This document shows positions 29,101 to 36,746 of a DNA stretch of 64,000 nt, one piece after another. The stretch is from a virus. The stretch lies in IMG/VR virus record IMGVR_UViG_3300025127_007327, positions 33,460 to 97,459 of that record. One strand, 5' to 3'. How positions within the stretch are numbered: the stretch's first letter is position 1; every line of letters begins with the position of its first letter. The notes beneath the pieces are model-generated. The model was not told the origin of the DNA and ran no database searches. It worked only from the letters and a program-made list of their open reading frames with translations. The translations under genes were made by a program, and so were the position numbers.

Positions 29101-30081
29101 CCAACATATGGGTCAGCCTCTGTTCCTAGAGGAATGTGGCACCAGTTTGGTGTAATTCCTGAAGATCCGAACACGGGTATATTCTTAGAAATTGGAGACA
29201 TTCCTGAAGACTGGTTAAAAAATCACTATGAGGTGCTTACTGGTGATAGAGTAACGCCTTATAATGGTGGTGCTATCGCTCGCAATGGCAGTCGAGGTTC
29301 AGAAATTGAGAATACAAATAGATATAACTTATATAAAAATGTTCGTTCTCTCTCGACACTTTGCGGTTTTGATAAGACAAATTCAAGATCAAGACTCGGC
29401 GGAATCAAGCAAAGTATGGCTGTACATGAAGCAGTTGTTGCTATCCCGTATATTATCGAGGAAGTAGATGAATTTGAAAATACCACTTTACCACCCGATT
29501 CAAAACTTAGAACTGAAAGAAAGAAATTTATTTCGATACCCAAAAAACGATTTGCTGCTGCCCGCGATGAAGCTGCTGGTTCGGCCGCAGGTGATAGTTT
29601 AACGGTGGCAGGTGAATCCATTAGAAAACTACGCAATGCTTTAGAAAAATTTGTATTTCCACCAGAGCTTGACTTTCTTAATAATAAAGAGGTTGATCCT
29701 TTTGCAATGTATGTGTTTGAGTTTAAATATGAATTTGATAGAGATGATTTATCGTATATTTGGCAAAACATAGCACCAAGAGATTTTGAAAAAGTAGAAT
29801 TCCAGAATGTTTCTGTTGCTCATAATCTTGCTAATAATGAATTAATTAATGAAGATGTCCTTGCAAACGAGAATTTACGTTGGATGGTTTTCAAAGTTAA
29901 ACAACGAGCACAAACTGATTACTTTGATTTGATTGCTGATCAAGCTAATGAGTCTACTACAAAGATTGATGAAAAGACAACCAAGATTAAAGATTACAAG
30001 TTTGGATTCAATTGGCCGTATGATTACTTATCTTTCGTTGAACTAGTTAAATTAGACACAGAAATACTGTTTAAGAAATAA
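20164..30081 (+). CDS. Giant (3305 aa) LamG-containing tail protein
   Basis: The largest gene of the window, nearly 10 kb in one frame. ATG 20164 is chosen over a GTG two codons upstream; it overlaps the preceding gene by 11 bases. Residues about 200-305 and 430-490 together resemble a LamG/concanavalin-like jelly roll (DGVTLEFWLKTG, WAHYAVVLSAQSASLYINGQ, then GSLDEFRFWKTA). They are interrupted at about 312-430 by a Thr/Ala-rich domain with AVGERIRDAINAS and IELTQNG. The rest is a long, Ser/Asn/Tyr-rich structural chain with no domain I recognise. The LamG fold suggests glycan or protein binding at the virion surface. A baseplate wedge or fibre component is likely from the position after gp6. 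Confidence 0.75.
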   Translation: MSIKKLFESTNKVDKFISDTNSKDAFNSEAESQFNIEQKTIDQERYVPQVDYSQPENFAKYGSARLYYKSALTRISEFYPYDGSEGETNEFLNGCLDIERYILDNLYPRTNGYIILNNAGHTTKVMQNGFGFPNSNEHIDLKGGPGVGRVTSGKLRDLLPNPKNSSYDYSNIYDENIYQTAGLPSDYGQGTRTSNLRSDFSDGVTLEFWLKTGSIDPLITQRQVVFDLWNNEHSSSDNYGRLTLEVTGANHAQPSTFRLSIASGSTVINSLPLGDFAVSQLGDWAHYAVVLSAQSASLYINGQRNSIATYGTATATITTTGGPLNNETFTLTDAAGLSVGFIFKHSVATVDGSKDGDNVIIGVDGALGSAAAVGERIRDAINASSLAMVAVEKTGPLRIELTQNGIGASGNTTVDMSGVTTVTATDFTGGKTLGALYEPNTIGRIGALVTNSIPASSGAERTGSAGSGRLSGSLDEFRFWKTARDGKQIGENWFTQVRGGSNSDISNTTLGVYYKFNEGITGVNTTDNVVLDYAGRVTNGTWTGYNAGARNTGSAIVSASAATAEFLDPIIRTNHPSYVSLNTELLSTGSYHDGKNTNKLLNLLPSWILQENDEDENFDLNYITHIMGTYFDKLYLQISDLPNLRHQTHTSGTFKPISFAEHLPQSLGLYSPEIFIDSTVLERFMNRSADGVFENELEEAKNLIYQNLYNNLAEIYKAKGTEQSIRNVLKCFNINENILSLKVNSNNSEFILRNNLEQKLLRKNCANFNTTDNSTAVIYSRKQDSAIFKGASSEILGSITGSTRQYGYGFTYEGNVIFPNFEPSVLSSVTLRDSGEVSLFGTVTPLDTTAGINGTDTTAINATLDFGNFKFFAVRDNLKSTNAYFKLVVANPTGADIVLTSSVYNDIYNDEPWNLSVRVRPKNYPLSSFVDSTTHEGYDVIFTGFNPKTTDLFNSFILSASVDETLGKKYIESRKRAYVGANRENVTGPVINKSDVLVSSVAYWLKSLDDTDLQQHSVDLENIGLSGSFRSLSALDTTDSSVEVLGRDTLAFNWNFRNVDSSDSSGNFVVEDFSSGSTDVINKFGWAGGISGYYYTGYGFGFANSSTSVVNRQSVNTYKFIDPERPISSDMVQIFSDSDDLTPNLRKEEIIPNYVYALEKSVYGAISEEMLDFFAGVVDFRSVIGAPVNYYRHRYKEMEKLRQTFFQRVSEVSTVEKYTEYYKWFDDALTTIISQLIPASGEYINDVQNVIESHVLERNKYQNRLNIIDSNTLPEFESATDSGDPGGDLYVEASSPLESSPRPTNRHPVFWQKRADRRSLEIRTGTSSAQVAIDTQRNKFRDVIYSNPVPSSSFKKPLLVTSGGTKYRLNNFNKRTRLQKFKFDINVDDGFSGRQRDKGVSPRVVKAGTNFEEIKSFDYFRSAVTPGGPINSEGGKLVPVNVLLGLVQDSVDLPYVIDPHRPADAIVKRKKVFKVQHGRDYEDGIGFKNVKSSLGFPFNVISSSVEVNSGYNSEVVSRVGNYLMITNVHNDVYGDNFEVPMQGAFTRDVVGGLQYRHIRVNTGSDQQDTRPEGFRIHLGTCPPSTEGAIGIVGPDYPPPNYNLPAGSSTRPYPYPHTPKAHLYRDLTAKRPVNIKNIVNNDGNVTVPGNFKENYQVIHSVGSFNNPRAFIDSQPTLPSQLSDVKFTTNVRTLLGIKRTNDAHTALVDEYSTSYLTGTTNKSIIVSRFSAPGGIEVMSKGYLDFKSSELSPYNSIPYRNLTVVRPSQGPSGTISTAATNGDTTDIQVFDIHGRDYGLRSHLSRHANRFGRDSLFVTNPGDTYTELPNFHKINRNNLQRIQIAGYNNQFVDFYGTSSVKNNYFVQHQIPRSDRQYMWLSNSVQDVSDIKYSGFQKIFNEQLMPYRTSSSGLEFYWTFVQIADSRINGLSQSTNGLNILINDPITESENTLGYTSDTDVSNYMNAGFFANPAARKAASTNYLNQLLTSRGATYGWGWNKLRFNNNKILRNERTKNELTIATGSDQHLKTFRLAPVSLKGRESFINFDATIASNGTATTENITLKFSNTNERIFFNELPLNNQAEINYSEISTPYKDAIAAANSNLATLNWFLYKQNIFPSNRNEFNTFVTKRVGYDNKYWRDSRAARAVLGNTLSSSLLGAPVNKSSWVLDAPQNFLNRTSIVGLSGGVQVSGFPSNFLVVQPFQPLPSGTAGYNIFVPSAGELQNTYYSYFTLNSTNGKLGTVALAPLYNRKHVLAGPRTVVSPVGITIPETGSVMGLFPLVSGSGNHAVEPFAGEALWEAADQAGIVVTTTSSSTEKILKRGTTSQFIASASNPWYNDYDDFKSDLKLMAKGYSIIPEYRMSEHVKDYFNFGINNKSKTNFFEIVGTNSSSANSNFYKDYSNSDFLENFMGIKKESLLNAKEIKLTCKAAIKYNAYDGFYPAQRTVNLAEQFVDSFKDSIQGATFDETRGSTTFNNKGFQQENAVGGQSFYNVPNLLYERMPAAAKQAFDPIFSPGILYNSIKAGLAVDYPVVSNHRKRLRKPFGTIHTASTDNFAMTITGSSTLENFISGSGQYIGGQFWDKRIPFEAIIEPTKYILNTNFTDLESHPSMSVDCFISEVVKGKSYNECYEKNAVTASYNDNADGIYTLMARNFFGACGEFFLDGGEISKLESKTVLNDLQFTIDESFSDLRPIYMARVKLRRSHNGVRSYQYEVDSFGNSGSGSYYGTVGAQRTINGTASSGQYALPQDPMHNPAFQETFTMYSRPSAFGPPMAGRPTGSNAALMPFVSASKDSFSGYNPAFTPPYYDGEAWADLIFRPHVMNRETSKGGNLTSTPEVYDLNRILNETQVVCWRFDPGEASTSGSNAATHAPMPVLIPIEQTQFAMFTGSTPNNDKTVPSIYDGKRINVNSMQLTSSVQIFGTERVLEQETDKFGNVVSNKNKPVGTKWIIQPKWETPMLNFNDAGVHPIAAVSGTLTLPTYGSASVPRGMWHQFGVIPEDPNTGIFLEIGDIPEDWLKNHYEVLTGDRVTPYNGGAIARNGSRGSEIENTNRYNLYKNVRSLSTLCGFDKTNSRSRLGGIKQSMAVHEAVVAIPYIIEEVDEFENTTLPPDSKLRTERKKFISIPKKRFAAARDEAAGSAAGDSLTVAGESIRKLRNALEKFVFPPELDFLNNKEVDPFAMYVFEFKYEFDRDDLSYIWQNIAPRDFEKVEFQNVSVAHNLANNELINEDVLANENLRWMVFKVKQRAQTDYFDLIADQANESTTKIDEKTTKIKDYKFGFNWPYDYLSFVELVKLDTEILFKK

Positions 30082-30084
30082 AAA

Positions 30085-31881
30085 ATGGCTAAATTTTTAG
30101 ATAAAAAAGAAAGAGTAATTGATTTTCAGTTAACACCTTATGGTAAACATAGGTTGGCTGTTGGCAAACTTAAGCCAGCTTTCTATGCATTTTTTGATCA
30201 AGGTGTTTTATATGATAGTGAGTACGCCGGATTTAGTGAAGTACAAAACAATATCCACGAGAGAATCAAAAATAAAACTCAATTCATTGAAGGTATACTG
30301 TCATTTGAAGAACTAGAAAACTCAGTTCCACCAAGTACTTTTTTAGGAGGGCTCGAAACGTATAAATATGCAGTGTCCACCGGTGGACCTACAGCATTTT
30401 TAACGCTTGAGGAAATACGTGAGCTTGATGCTAGTTCTTCTGAATCCGAATTTGGTGGCATGACTGACGAAGAGCTTATAGCAGCTATAGAAGATACACC
30501 TGTAGTTGGTTTATATTCAGGTGTTTCATTATTTGATCTTGATATTGTACCACAAAAGTTTCTTCCAAAGCCTGAAGTACTTTCATTTGAGTCCGCTATT
30601 GGCGATGCAAAATTTGAAGGCAGCAATACTCAAGCAGCCCCTGCATGGAAGATTGTATCTTGTCAAGGTGAGATGAGTAACATTACTGCCAAAGATACAA
30701 CTAAATATAATTTTAGTTCAGCAAGTTTTGACAACGAAGAAACAGAATTTAATATTCCACAAATAAATGTTGATGCTTTCTATACTAAATTAATAACCAG
30801 AGATGATTTTAAACCTCCTTTCTACAATGGTGTTACAGAATTTACCTCTCAGACACCAACGTTTGCAGACGGTAATATTATTAAACTTATTAGAGATGAT
30901 ATTGTAATTTACGGTGAAGAAGTAAACACTGAATTACTAAACGAAAACTTTGATGTCGAAGTTTTTGAAATGGAAGAAGACAACGGAGTTGAAACTAAGG
31001 CTGCTGGTTTTATAAATATTGTTAATGATCCTGATGCTGGTGATACAATTACAATCAGTGATGGACTTACTACCGCAACTTTTGAATTTGTTAATTCAGG
31101 TGATGATGCAACCGGACTTGGTAACATTGCTGTTGTAAGAAGTTCAAATTATACATTATTAGGAGCAGCAAGTCAAAACAAAAAAGGTTCATTTCTTAAT
31201 TTAATTTCTGCTATTAATCAAGATAGTGGTGAAAAATCATTGGGATATCCAACGGATCCGTATTTTGGTTCAACAGGCGCCGGCGGAAATATAATAGATA
31301 GGGGTCGGTGTTCAAGTGATGATGATCCAGTTGGCTGCTATAAAGGCAATCACAACTTAAAAGTTAGAATTAATAGTTCTGGGGATGATGGATTCGCATC
31401 AGTAGCATCACAAACGGGAACATTAACAGTAAAAATAATTAATGATAATGTGGTAGGAAATGTTAATCAAACCATTTTAAAAAGTGATGCTGATAACGAT
31501 ATAACTGTGGAAGGTTTTTCTGGAGGCTTTATAGCAAAAGGCGCCCAACTAAAAAGAAAGTTTTTTGCCAACGATAACCCTCAAATTGTTGATGGATTAA
31601 TGCTATCAAATAATCCCCAAGCAGCAGAAACTAAAAATTTTACAGCAGATGATGTTAATTATTTCTTTAATATCTTAACTGATTCTAAAGTTAATGCTAG
31701 AATAGCGTGTGCATGTGCAAATGCTTTTAATAAAAATTCCTATTATGTGGATATTGATTTTGAGTGTGACGAAGAAATTATTCCTGAAGTTTTTTACGAT
31801 ATTTACGGTTCTGCAACATCACCTGAGATTTGTGAACCTGTTGAAGAACCAGCCGAAAACTGTAGTGATTTAGAAAAGTAA
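30085..31881 (+). CDS. Virion protein with paralogous N-terminal domain
   Basis: A 598-residue acidic protein. Its first 70 residues (KKERVIDFQLTPYGKHRLAVGK, then FYAFFDQGVLYDSEY) match the pattern of the N-terminal domain of the proteins at 40875 and 42031: an LT-x2-G-[K/R] turn followed by a strand ending in D-x(2,3)-[I/L]-x-Y. Residues about 310-485 contain an insert of the type seen in the two preceding large genes (DTITISDGLTTATFEF … LNLISAIN … GTLTVKIIND). The C-terminus has clustered cysteines (ARIACACAN, CDEE, ICEP, NCSD). Function unknown; tail structural role by context. Confidence 0.65.
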   Translation: MAKFLDKKERVIDFQLTPYGKHRLAVGKLKPAFYAFFDQGVLYDSEYAGFSEVQNNIHERIKNKTQFIEGILSFEELENSVPPSTFLGGLETYKYAVSTGGPTAFLTLEEIRELDASSSESEFGGMTDEELIAAIEDTPVVGLYSGVSLFDLDIVPQKFLPKPEVLSFESAIGDAKFEGSNTQAAPAWKIVSCQGEMSNITAKDTTKYNFSSASFDNEETEFNIPQINVDAFYTKLITRDDFKPPFYNGVTEFTSQTPTFADGNIIKLIRDDIVIYGEEVNTELLNENFDVEVFEMEEDNGVETKAAGFINIVNDPDAGDTITISDGLTTATFEFVNSGDDATGLGNIAVVRSSNYTLLGAASQNKKGSFLNLISAINQDSGEKSLGYPTDPYFGSTGAGGNIIDRGRCSSDDDPVGCYKGNHNLKVRINSSGDDGFASVASQTGTLTVKIINDNVVGNVNQTILKSDADNDITVEGFSGGFIAKGAQLKRKFFANDNPQIVDGLMLSNNPQAAETKNFTADDVNYFFNILTDSKVNARIACACANAFNKNSYYVDIDFECDEEIIPEVFYDIYGSATSPEICEPVEEPAENCSDLEK

Positions 31882-31896
31882 TTATAAGGATTTTAA

Positions 31897-34800
31897 ATGA
31901 GTAAAGTAAATTTAAATATACCGTCTCCACAGGTATTTGGTAAAAAGCTACCAAGAGTTTTTATTGATAAAATAGAAATTCAAGATTTTTCTAAGTCGGA
32001 TGGCGATTTTCGTGCAGGTTATGAATATTATGACCACGCAAAAATAGTTGTATATTTAAATATTAGATTTTCAAAACCAGCACATATTCAATATGCTACG
32101 ACCCGTGATTTTATAACTAATCAACTTGATGGCTTGTATTTACATGCTTACACTTCATTTTTAAATCAGTTTAATGATAAATTAGAAAATAATATTTTTA
32201 ATCTCAAAGATTTTTTAGATTGGCGCGAAGGTAAAAATGAATCGGAAGTTAGAAGTAGAATTAATCTTGCTGAAGAATATGGACAACAATTTTCAGATGA
32301 GTGGTTTTTAGGTACTAGCGAACGTTATCGCAACGAGTCTGCAGTGGGTGTAAGTGGCCACGAAATCAAATTATCAGATTTAGTTTCAGAGGACGAAGTA
32401 AATACATATAATTCATCAATTTCCTTTACTAATTCATTTGATTCTGAAGGTAACGAAATTGTTCAGATTTCTAATATTGTTTTAACATTTACGCATAAAC
32501 CATTTTTTGCTGAAGACGTAGCTGTTGCGCTGGGACATGTACTACCAAAAATAGGCAATATTGATCGATTATTTGGTCTTTTTACGGTTGGACCAAAACT
32601 AGAAACTCTTGATACTCCAACTTTCGACGAAACTGTTTCGCAAACTACAAGTATTAATACTTTTAATTCTTATTTTGGCGATATAACGTATTACCAACTC
32701 TTACAAAATGGTAAAATACCTAATAGGTTTTACAGTTCATATTTTGAACAAGACTCAGATGTTCCGTATTATGGTCCTGTATTTATGGGATTAAATGGTG
32801 ATTTTTACAAAACCGAATCTTTTTCAATTCAATCTTTAAGAACACGATTTCAAGAGCTTATAACTAAATATGAGCCATTAAGAGAAACTGATAGTCGCTT
32901 AAACAGTAATATTTCTTCACTTGAAGCAATAATATACGCCGATAATAATACATCAAATGTTTTAGGTGAACTTTCAAATTACCGATCTGTATACCCTGAT
33001 AAATCGCAAGAATTCAAATCAGGCGAATTTTACAATGAATTTGTAATCTTGTTTTCTGATATTGTTTTATTAATACAAAGTATGCCAAAATTAGTTGAAA
33101 AGGTTTTATACGATTCTTTAGTTATTGACACAAGAGCGCGCCAAGGTTTATATGACCCAGAAGTTTTTCGACGGGCAGGAATTCCAGCAAGTGCTCTAGT
33201 TACTGGGGCTGGTGATGATCGCGACTCTGATGATTACATTTCAAAAAACTGGTTTCAAATTTCAAGAAGAGCCTATATTAGAGATACTGCGCCGGGCGCC
33301 GGCGCTACGTCTGCTGGTGGTGCTTTTGGTGATCTTCTTGATGATTTGTTTCCAAGTGAGGGTCCCGATGACTTTTATTCTGAGCGACGACGCGCACTTG
33401 ACGCTGAACGTCGTGCTGGCGAAGGTACAGCCGACCGACCCGCCTCCGGTGCTGAGTATACAGACTTATTAAATCAATTTGTTGAAGTATATGAAGCCGC
33501 AGGATATAGTTCTGCAGATGCTTTAGAATTAGCAGAATCTGAATTAGAATTTCAACTAAGAGCCCCAACCGAAGATTCATTTGGCGGCACCGAGCGAGGA
33601 CTATTTGACCTTACTCGTGCAGAATCATCGACGATTTATACCGCGTTAACTGATGAAGATTTTGTTGTTAATAATTTTGGATATTTTTTCTTTGATTATG
33701 AAAAAGCTGTAAGGACTAGAGCCAATATTTCTCATTTCTTAAATCTTTCTAAATTACAAAAATATTTTAGGTTTAATGTTCCTTACAGAGATTTTCAAAT
33801 TAAAAAAGTTACGTTAAGTAGAAATGAGCTTCTTTTAGAAGCTGATGATATCATAGCTTCTGAAGCTGCTGAAAAAACTGTTAACTTTAAGATAGAAACG
33901 ACCATGCTCAACGGCCCCGCCGGTACAATTCCTAAAAGTAAATTTGCTAAGTATTCGCTTGATGCATCAAACGCAGCTAATGAAGCCGGCGCCGGTGCTG
34001 ACCCAATATCAAAATTAAGATATGGTAGACCAATTGTAAGTATTAATAATCAGCTTAGGTATAGTTACGTAAAATTTATTAATTTTGATGTTGCCAATTC
34101 AGATATATCACGCAGACTTGAAGGTGTTGGTAGAATACCTGATGAGATTAATTATACTGATACTCAAACAGTGGGAGATGGATACAGATTAGCGTGTTTT
34201 GAATTTTCGGACTTTATGGACGACAATGTGGCTTACAAAAACACAATTTTTGATTTAGATGATGCCCTTGGTTTTAGCATTCTTTCAAATAGGCAAGAAG
34301 CATTAAAAATTGTTAATAATGATAGTCCGGTAACTAATTACAAAGTTTTGATTGAATGTGAAGATTCTACTTTAGAAACGTATAAAAATTTTAGAAATGA
34401 AATTAGAAATGTATATGAACGTTTTAGAGCATATGCAGAATTATCTGACGAAATTTGTTCTTACAATAATATCACTAACTCATTCAATCAATTTTTTATT
34501 GATGGTATTACTGAAGCCTATGGTGATAGTAGACCTTGGATTGAGGCTGCTTATGTATATGTTGCAATGAGAGATTTACTATTTGGGGACCTGCAAGCTC
34601 TAGAACCCTCAAAGTTGGATAATCAAGTAAGCGCACAATTGATAACAATAGCTCCTGAAACTGGAACAATTGAAGGTGTACGCTCTATGCTTAAAGAATT
34701 TTGTACAATTATGAGAAGCATGTATTCAAGTGCTGCATATGCTCCTGCAGATGAAGATAAACCCGATTTAGTTGAAGGTGCTCAATCAGGCTTTGATGGA

Positions 34801-36054
34801 ATAGAACCTAGCAGAATCATTTTTAATGATTATTACTATAGCAATGTAAAATCTTTTAGAAATAGAATACCAATAAAAGCAAAAATTGCTGGTGAATATT
34901 TTCCAGATGATACTCCTTTGGAAATATTTGAGGTTCGCGGACCTCCTCCAACTCCATTATTTTCCTCATATAGTTTTGATTGTTATTTTGATGGCGCGGA
35001 GCCAATTGAACGAAGAATGGGTATAAATAACCCATATGTTAGAATACCTACCGGCGAGGGAGCGTATCCCAATCAGTACATAGCATATGCATTTGAAGAA
35101 ATATTTTATCCTGTTGACGGCTTGGGTTCTTTTTTAGATAATATATATGCATTTGATATCAGAGCCGGACGAATAACAGATAGGTTTACACCGCCCTCTA
35201 CATATGGATATCCGCCTGATACTGAAATAACATATATAAAATTTATATTAGATCGAATCTTTCAAAGAAGCACTGTTGATGCTAATGTTGAAGAGAGCAG
35301 TCCATATTACTTAGCAAGTGCAAAGGCTGACGGTAGGTCTATTGAAGCGCGAAGGGCTTTTAGAACATTAAACGCAGCTATTTCGCTTTTAGAAGTATAT
35401 GAAGATGAAGTAGATCGCCGGCTTCTGGATCCAAGCACTCGGTTTGGACCAGTTAATGAGAAAGTCAAAGACCGTAAAGATGCCGCCTACGAGTCCGGTA
35501 CTTACACGACATTGGAACGGGGATCGTGGACCGACGGCTTTTACTACGGCAACAATCCATTCTCCGGCCGCAGTAAAGAATTTATTCTTAGTTCAATAAA
35601 GCAAAGAATCAGAGAATGTATAGCACTGCTTAAAAACTACAAATCGTTTTATACTACATCAGAATATATTGGTGATCTTACTGAATATGCTGGTATTGGC
35701 GGTTTACGTACTGAAGATCGCGAAAGGGTTAGAGTTGCTGACCACGGTTTCGGCTACTATGAAGGAGAAAGGGAAGATCGCGATGGTGATGGTTTATACG
35801 ACACCTACTCTGATGGCACTTATATCTATTATGGTGGCGAAGCACGTTATGATACATATGCGACTGTAGCACTTGGTACAAGAGCAGTAAGGGAATCTGG
35901 AGCCACACTTGGTGATCGTTTTGATCCAACAATTTATGTTGATACTTTTAGAGTTTTTAACGAAGATGATCCAATTGGAGGTGTTTTTAATGATGCTGTG
36001 TTTGATGAAGGTTCAGACCCCTTATTTACAGTAGATGAAGACTCTGGCGAATGA
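31897..36054 (+). CDS. Large (1385 aa) virion structural protein
   Basis: A 1385-residue protein in the tail block. It is acidic and mixed helix/strand, with no recognised enzymatic domain. Two low-complexity stretches stand out: residues about 465-530 (Gly/Ala/Asp/Arg-rich) and about 1180-1320. The latter contains a calcium-loop motif DRDGDGLYD with Asp1294, 1296, 1298 and 1302, the same spacing as at the N-terminus of the 2427-residue protein. Both stretches are richer in G+C than the rest of the gene. The start has AAGGA seven bases upstream. Role unknown; tail or neck component likely from position. Confidence 0.65.
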   Translation: MSKVNLNIPSPQVFGKKLPRVFIDKIEIQDFSKSDGDFRAGYEYYDHAKIVVYLNIRFSKPAHIQYATTRDFITNQLDGLYLHAYTSFLNQFNDKLENNIFNLKDFLDWREGKNESEVRSRINLAEEYGQQFSDEWFLGTSERYRNESAVGVSGHEIKLSDLVSEDEVNTYNSSISFTNSFDSEGNEIVQISNIVLTFTHKPFFAEDVAVALGHVLPKIGNIDRLFGLFTVGPKLETLDTPTFDETVSQTTSINTFNSYFGDITYYQLLQNGKIPNRFYSSYFEQDSDVPYYGPVFMGLNGDFYKTESFSIQSLRTRFQELITKYEPLRETDSRLNSNISSLEAIIYADNNTSNVLGELSNYRSVYPDKSQEFKSGEFYNEFVILFSDIVLLIQSMPKLVEKVLYDSLVIDTRARQGLYDPEVFRRAGIPASALVTGAGDDRDSDDYISKNWFQISRRAYIRDTAPGAGATSAGGAFGDLLDDLFPSEGPDDFYSERRRALDAERRAGEGTADRPASGAEYTDLLNQFVEVYEAAGYSSADALELAESELEFQLRAPTEDSFGGTERGLFDLTRAESSTIYTALTDEDFVVNNFGYFFFDYEKAVRTRANISHFLNLSKLQKYFRFNVPYRDFQIKKVTLSRNELLLEADDIIASEAAEKTVNFKIETTMLNGPAGTIPKSKFAKYSLDASNAANEAGAGADPISKLRYGRPIVSINNQLRYSYVKFINFDVANSDISRRLEGVGRIPDEINYTDTQTVGDGYRLACFEFSDFMDDNVAYKNTIFDLDDALGFSILSNRQEALKIVNNDSPVTNYKVLIECEDSTLETYKNFRNEIRNVYERFRAYAELSDEICSYNNITNSFNQFFIDGITEAYGDSRPWIEAAYVYVAMRDLLFGDLQALEPSKLDNQVSAQLITIAPETGTIEGVRSMLKEFCTIMRSMYSSAAYAPADEDKPDLVEGAQSGFDGIEPSRIIFNDYYYSNVKSFRNRIPIKAKIAGEYFPDDTPLEIFEVRGPPPTPLFSSYSFDCYFDGAEPIERRMGINNPYVRIPTGEGAYPNQYIAYAFEEIFYPVDGLGSFLDNIYAFDIRAGRITDRFTPPSTYGYPPDTEITYIKFILDRIFQRSTVDANVEESSPYYLASAKADGRSIEARRAFRTLNAAISLLEVYEDEVDRRLLDPSTRFGPVNEKVKDRKDAAYESGTYTTLERGSWTDGFYYGNNPFSGRSKEFILSSIKQRIRECIALLKNYKSFYTTSEYIGDLTEYAGIGGLRTEDRERVRVADHGFGYYEGEREDRDGDGLYDTYSDGTYIYYGGEARYDTYATVALGTRAVRESGATLGDRFDPTIYVDTFRVFNEDDPIGGVFNDAVFDEGSDPLFTVDEDSGE

Positions 36055-36122
36055 TTTTAATTAAGGAATATATTTCTTTTTCAATAAACTTTTGTAGCTT
36101 ATAATTATTACAGGTAAATTAA

Positions 36123-36746
36123 ATGTCTGATTATACAAGAAATATGACAACTCCGGGCTCTGGAGCCAGCCCCGGTGGTACTGGTAATAACACAACAACA
36201 CGAATTGATCCTACAAATCGTAAGCCACTTATTTTATCAAGTGATGGATTTCTCGATCCAATAACTAGAAGTAGTGAAAGTACAATAAAGTCTGCAATTA
36301 AAGATCTTAAAAGTGATTCAATTCTAACTGACTTTACAGAGAATGATGATATAGGCTTTCTTTCGGAAGCAGCTTTAAGCGGGATTGGCTTTACCATGGT
36401 TAAAACAGAAGAATTAACAACAACTGGTGGTTCATTAAAAGACTTTACTCTTATTAATACTAAAAACGATGAGACTATAATTCAAAATTCTAAAATTGTT
36501 GATCCTAATATAAGAACAATAAGTCCAGAAAAAGTAAAGGTAACAGAAAAATTTAAATCTGAAACAGATAAATTTTATGAGCTTGATGATGAGCGCCCCA
36601 TTAAAATAAAAGAAGAATCTAAAATTGTTGAAAAAAGTCTTAGTGATAGAAAAAAAGTTTTTGTAGCTAAGAAGATTATTCCAAAAGTTAGGCGTTCTAA
36701 AAACACTCATTTACCAAAGTTATCTAGAGCTAGGAGAAGAAGATAA
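36123..36746 (+). CDS. Hypothetical basic-tailed virion-region protein
   Basis: A 207-residue protein after a 68-base AT-rich gap. The N-terminus is low-complexity Gly/Thr/Pro (TTPGSGASPGGTGNNTT), the middle is polar, and the C-terminus is very basic (KVRRSKN … LSRARRRR), which could bind DNA or an acidic partner. No family recognised. It abuts the next gene directly (TAA then ATG). Confidence 0.55.
   Translation: MSDYTRNMTTPGSGASPGGTGNNTTTRIDPTNRKPLILSSDGFLDPITRSSESTIKSAIKDLKSDSILTDFTENDDIGFLSEAALSGIGFTMVKTEELTTTGGSLKDFTLINTKNDETIIQNSKIVDPNIRTISPEKVKVTEKFKSETDKFYELDDERPIKIKEESKIVEKSLSDRKKVFVAKKIIPKVRRSKNTHLPKLSRARRRR

Noticed and set aside
31008-31016. TATAAATA-like T4 late promoter box
   Set aside because: It lies deep inside a coding region with no gene start downstream nearby; no clear TATAAATA box was seen ahead of the virion genes.
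33212-33580. Alternative frames on both strands in the 1385-residue gene as hidden genes
   Set aside because: They coincide with a locally G+C-rich, low-complexity region that lacks stop codons; no ribosome-binding site or recognisable product.
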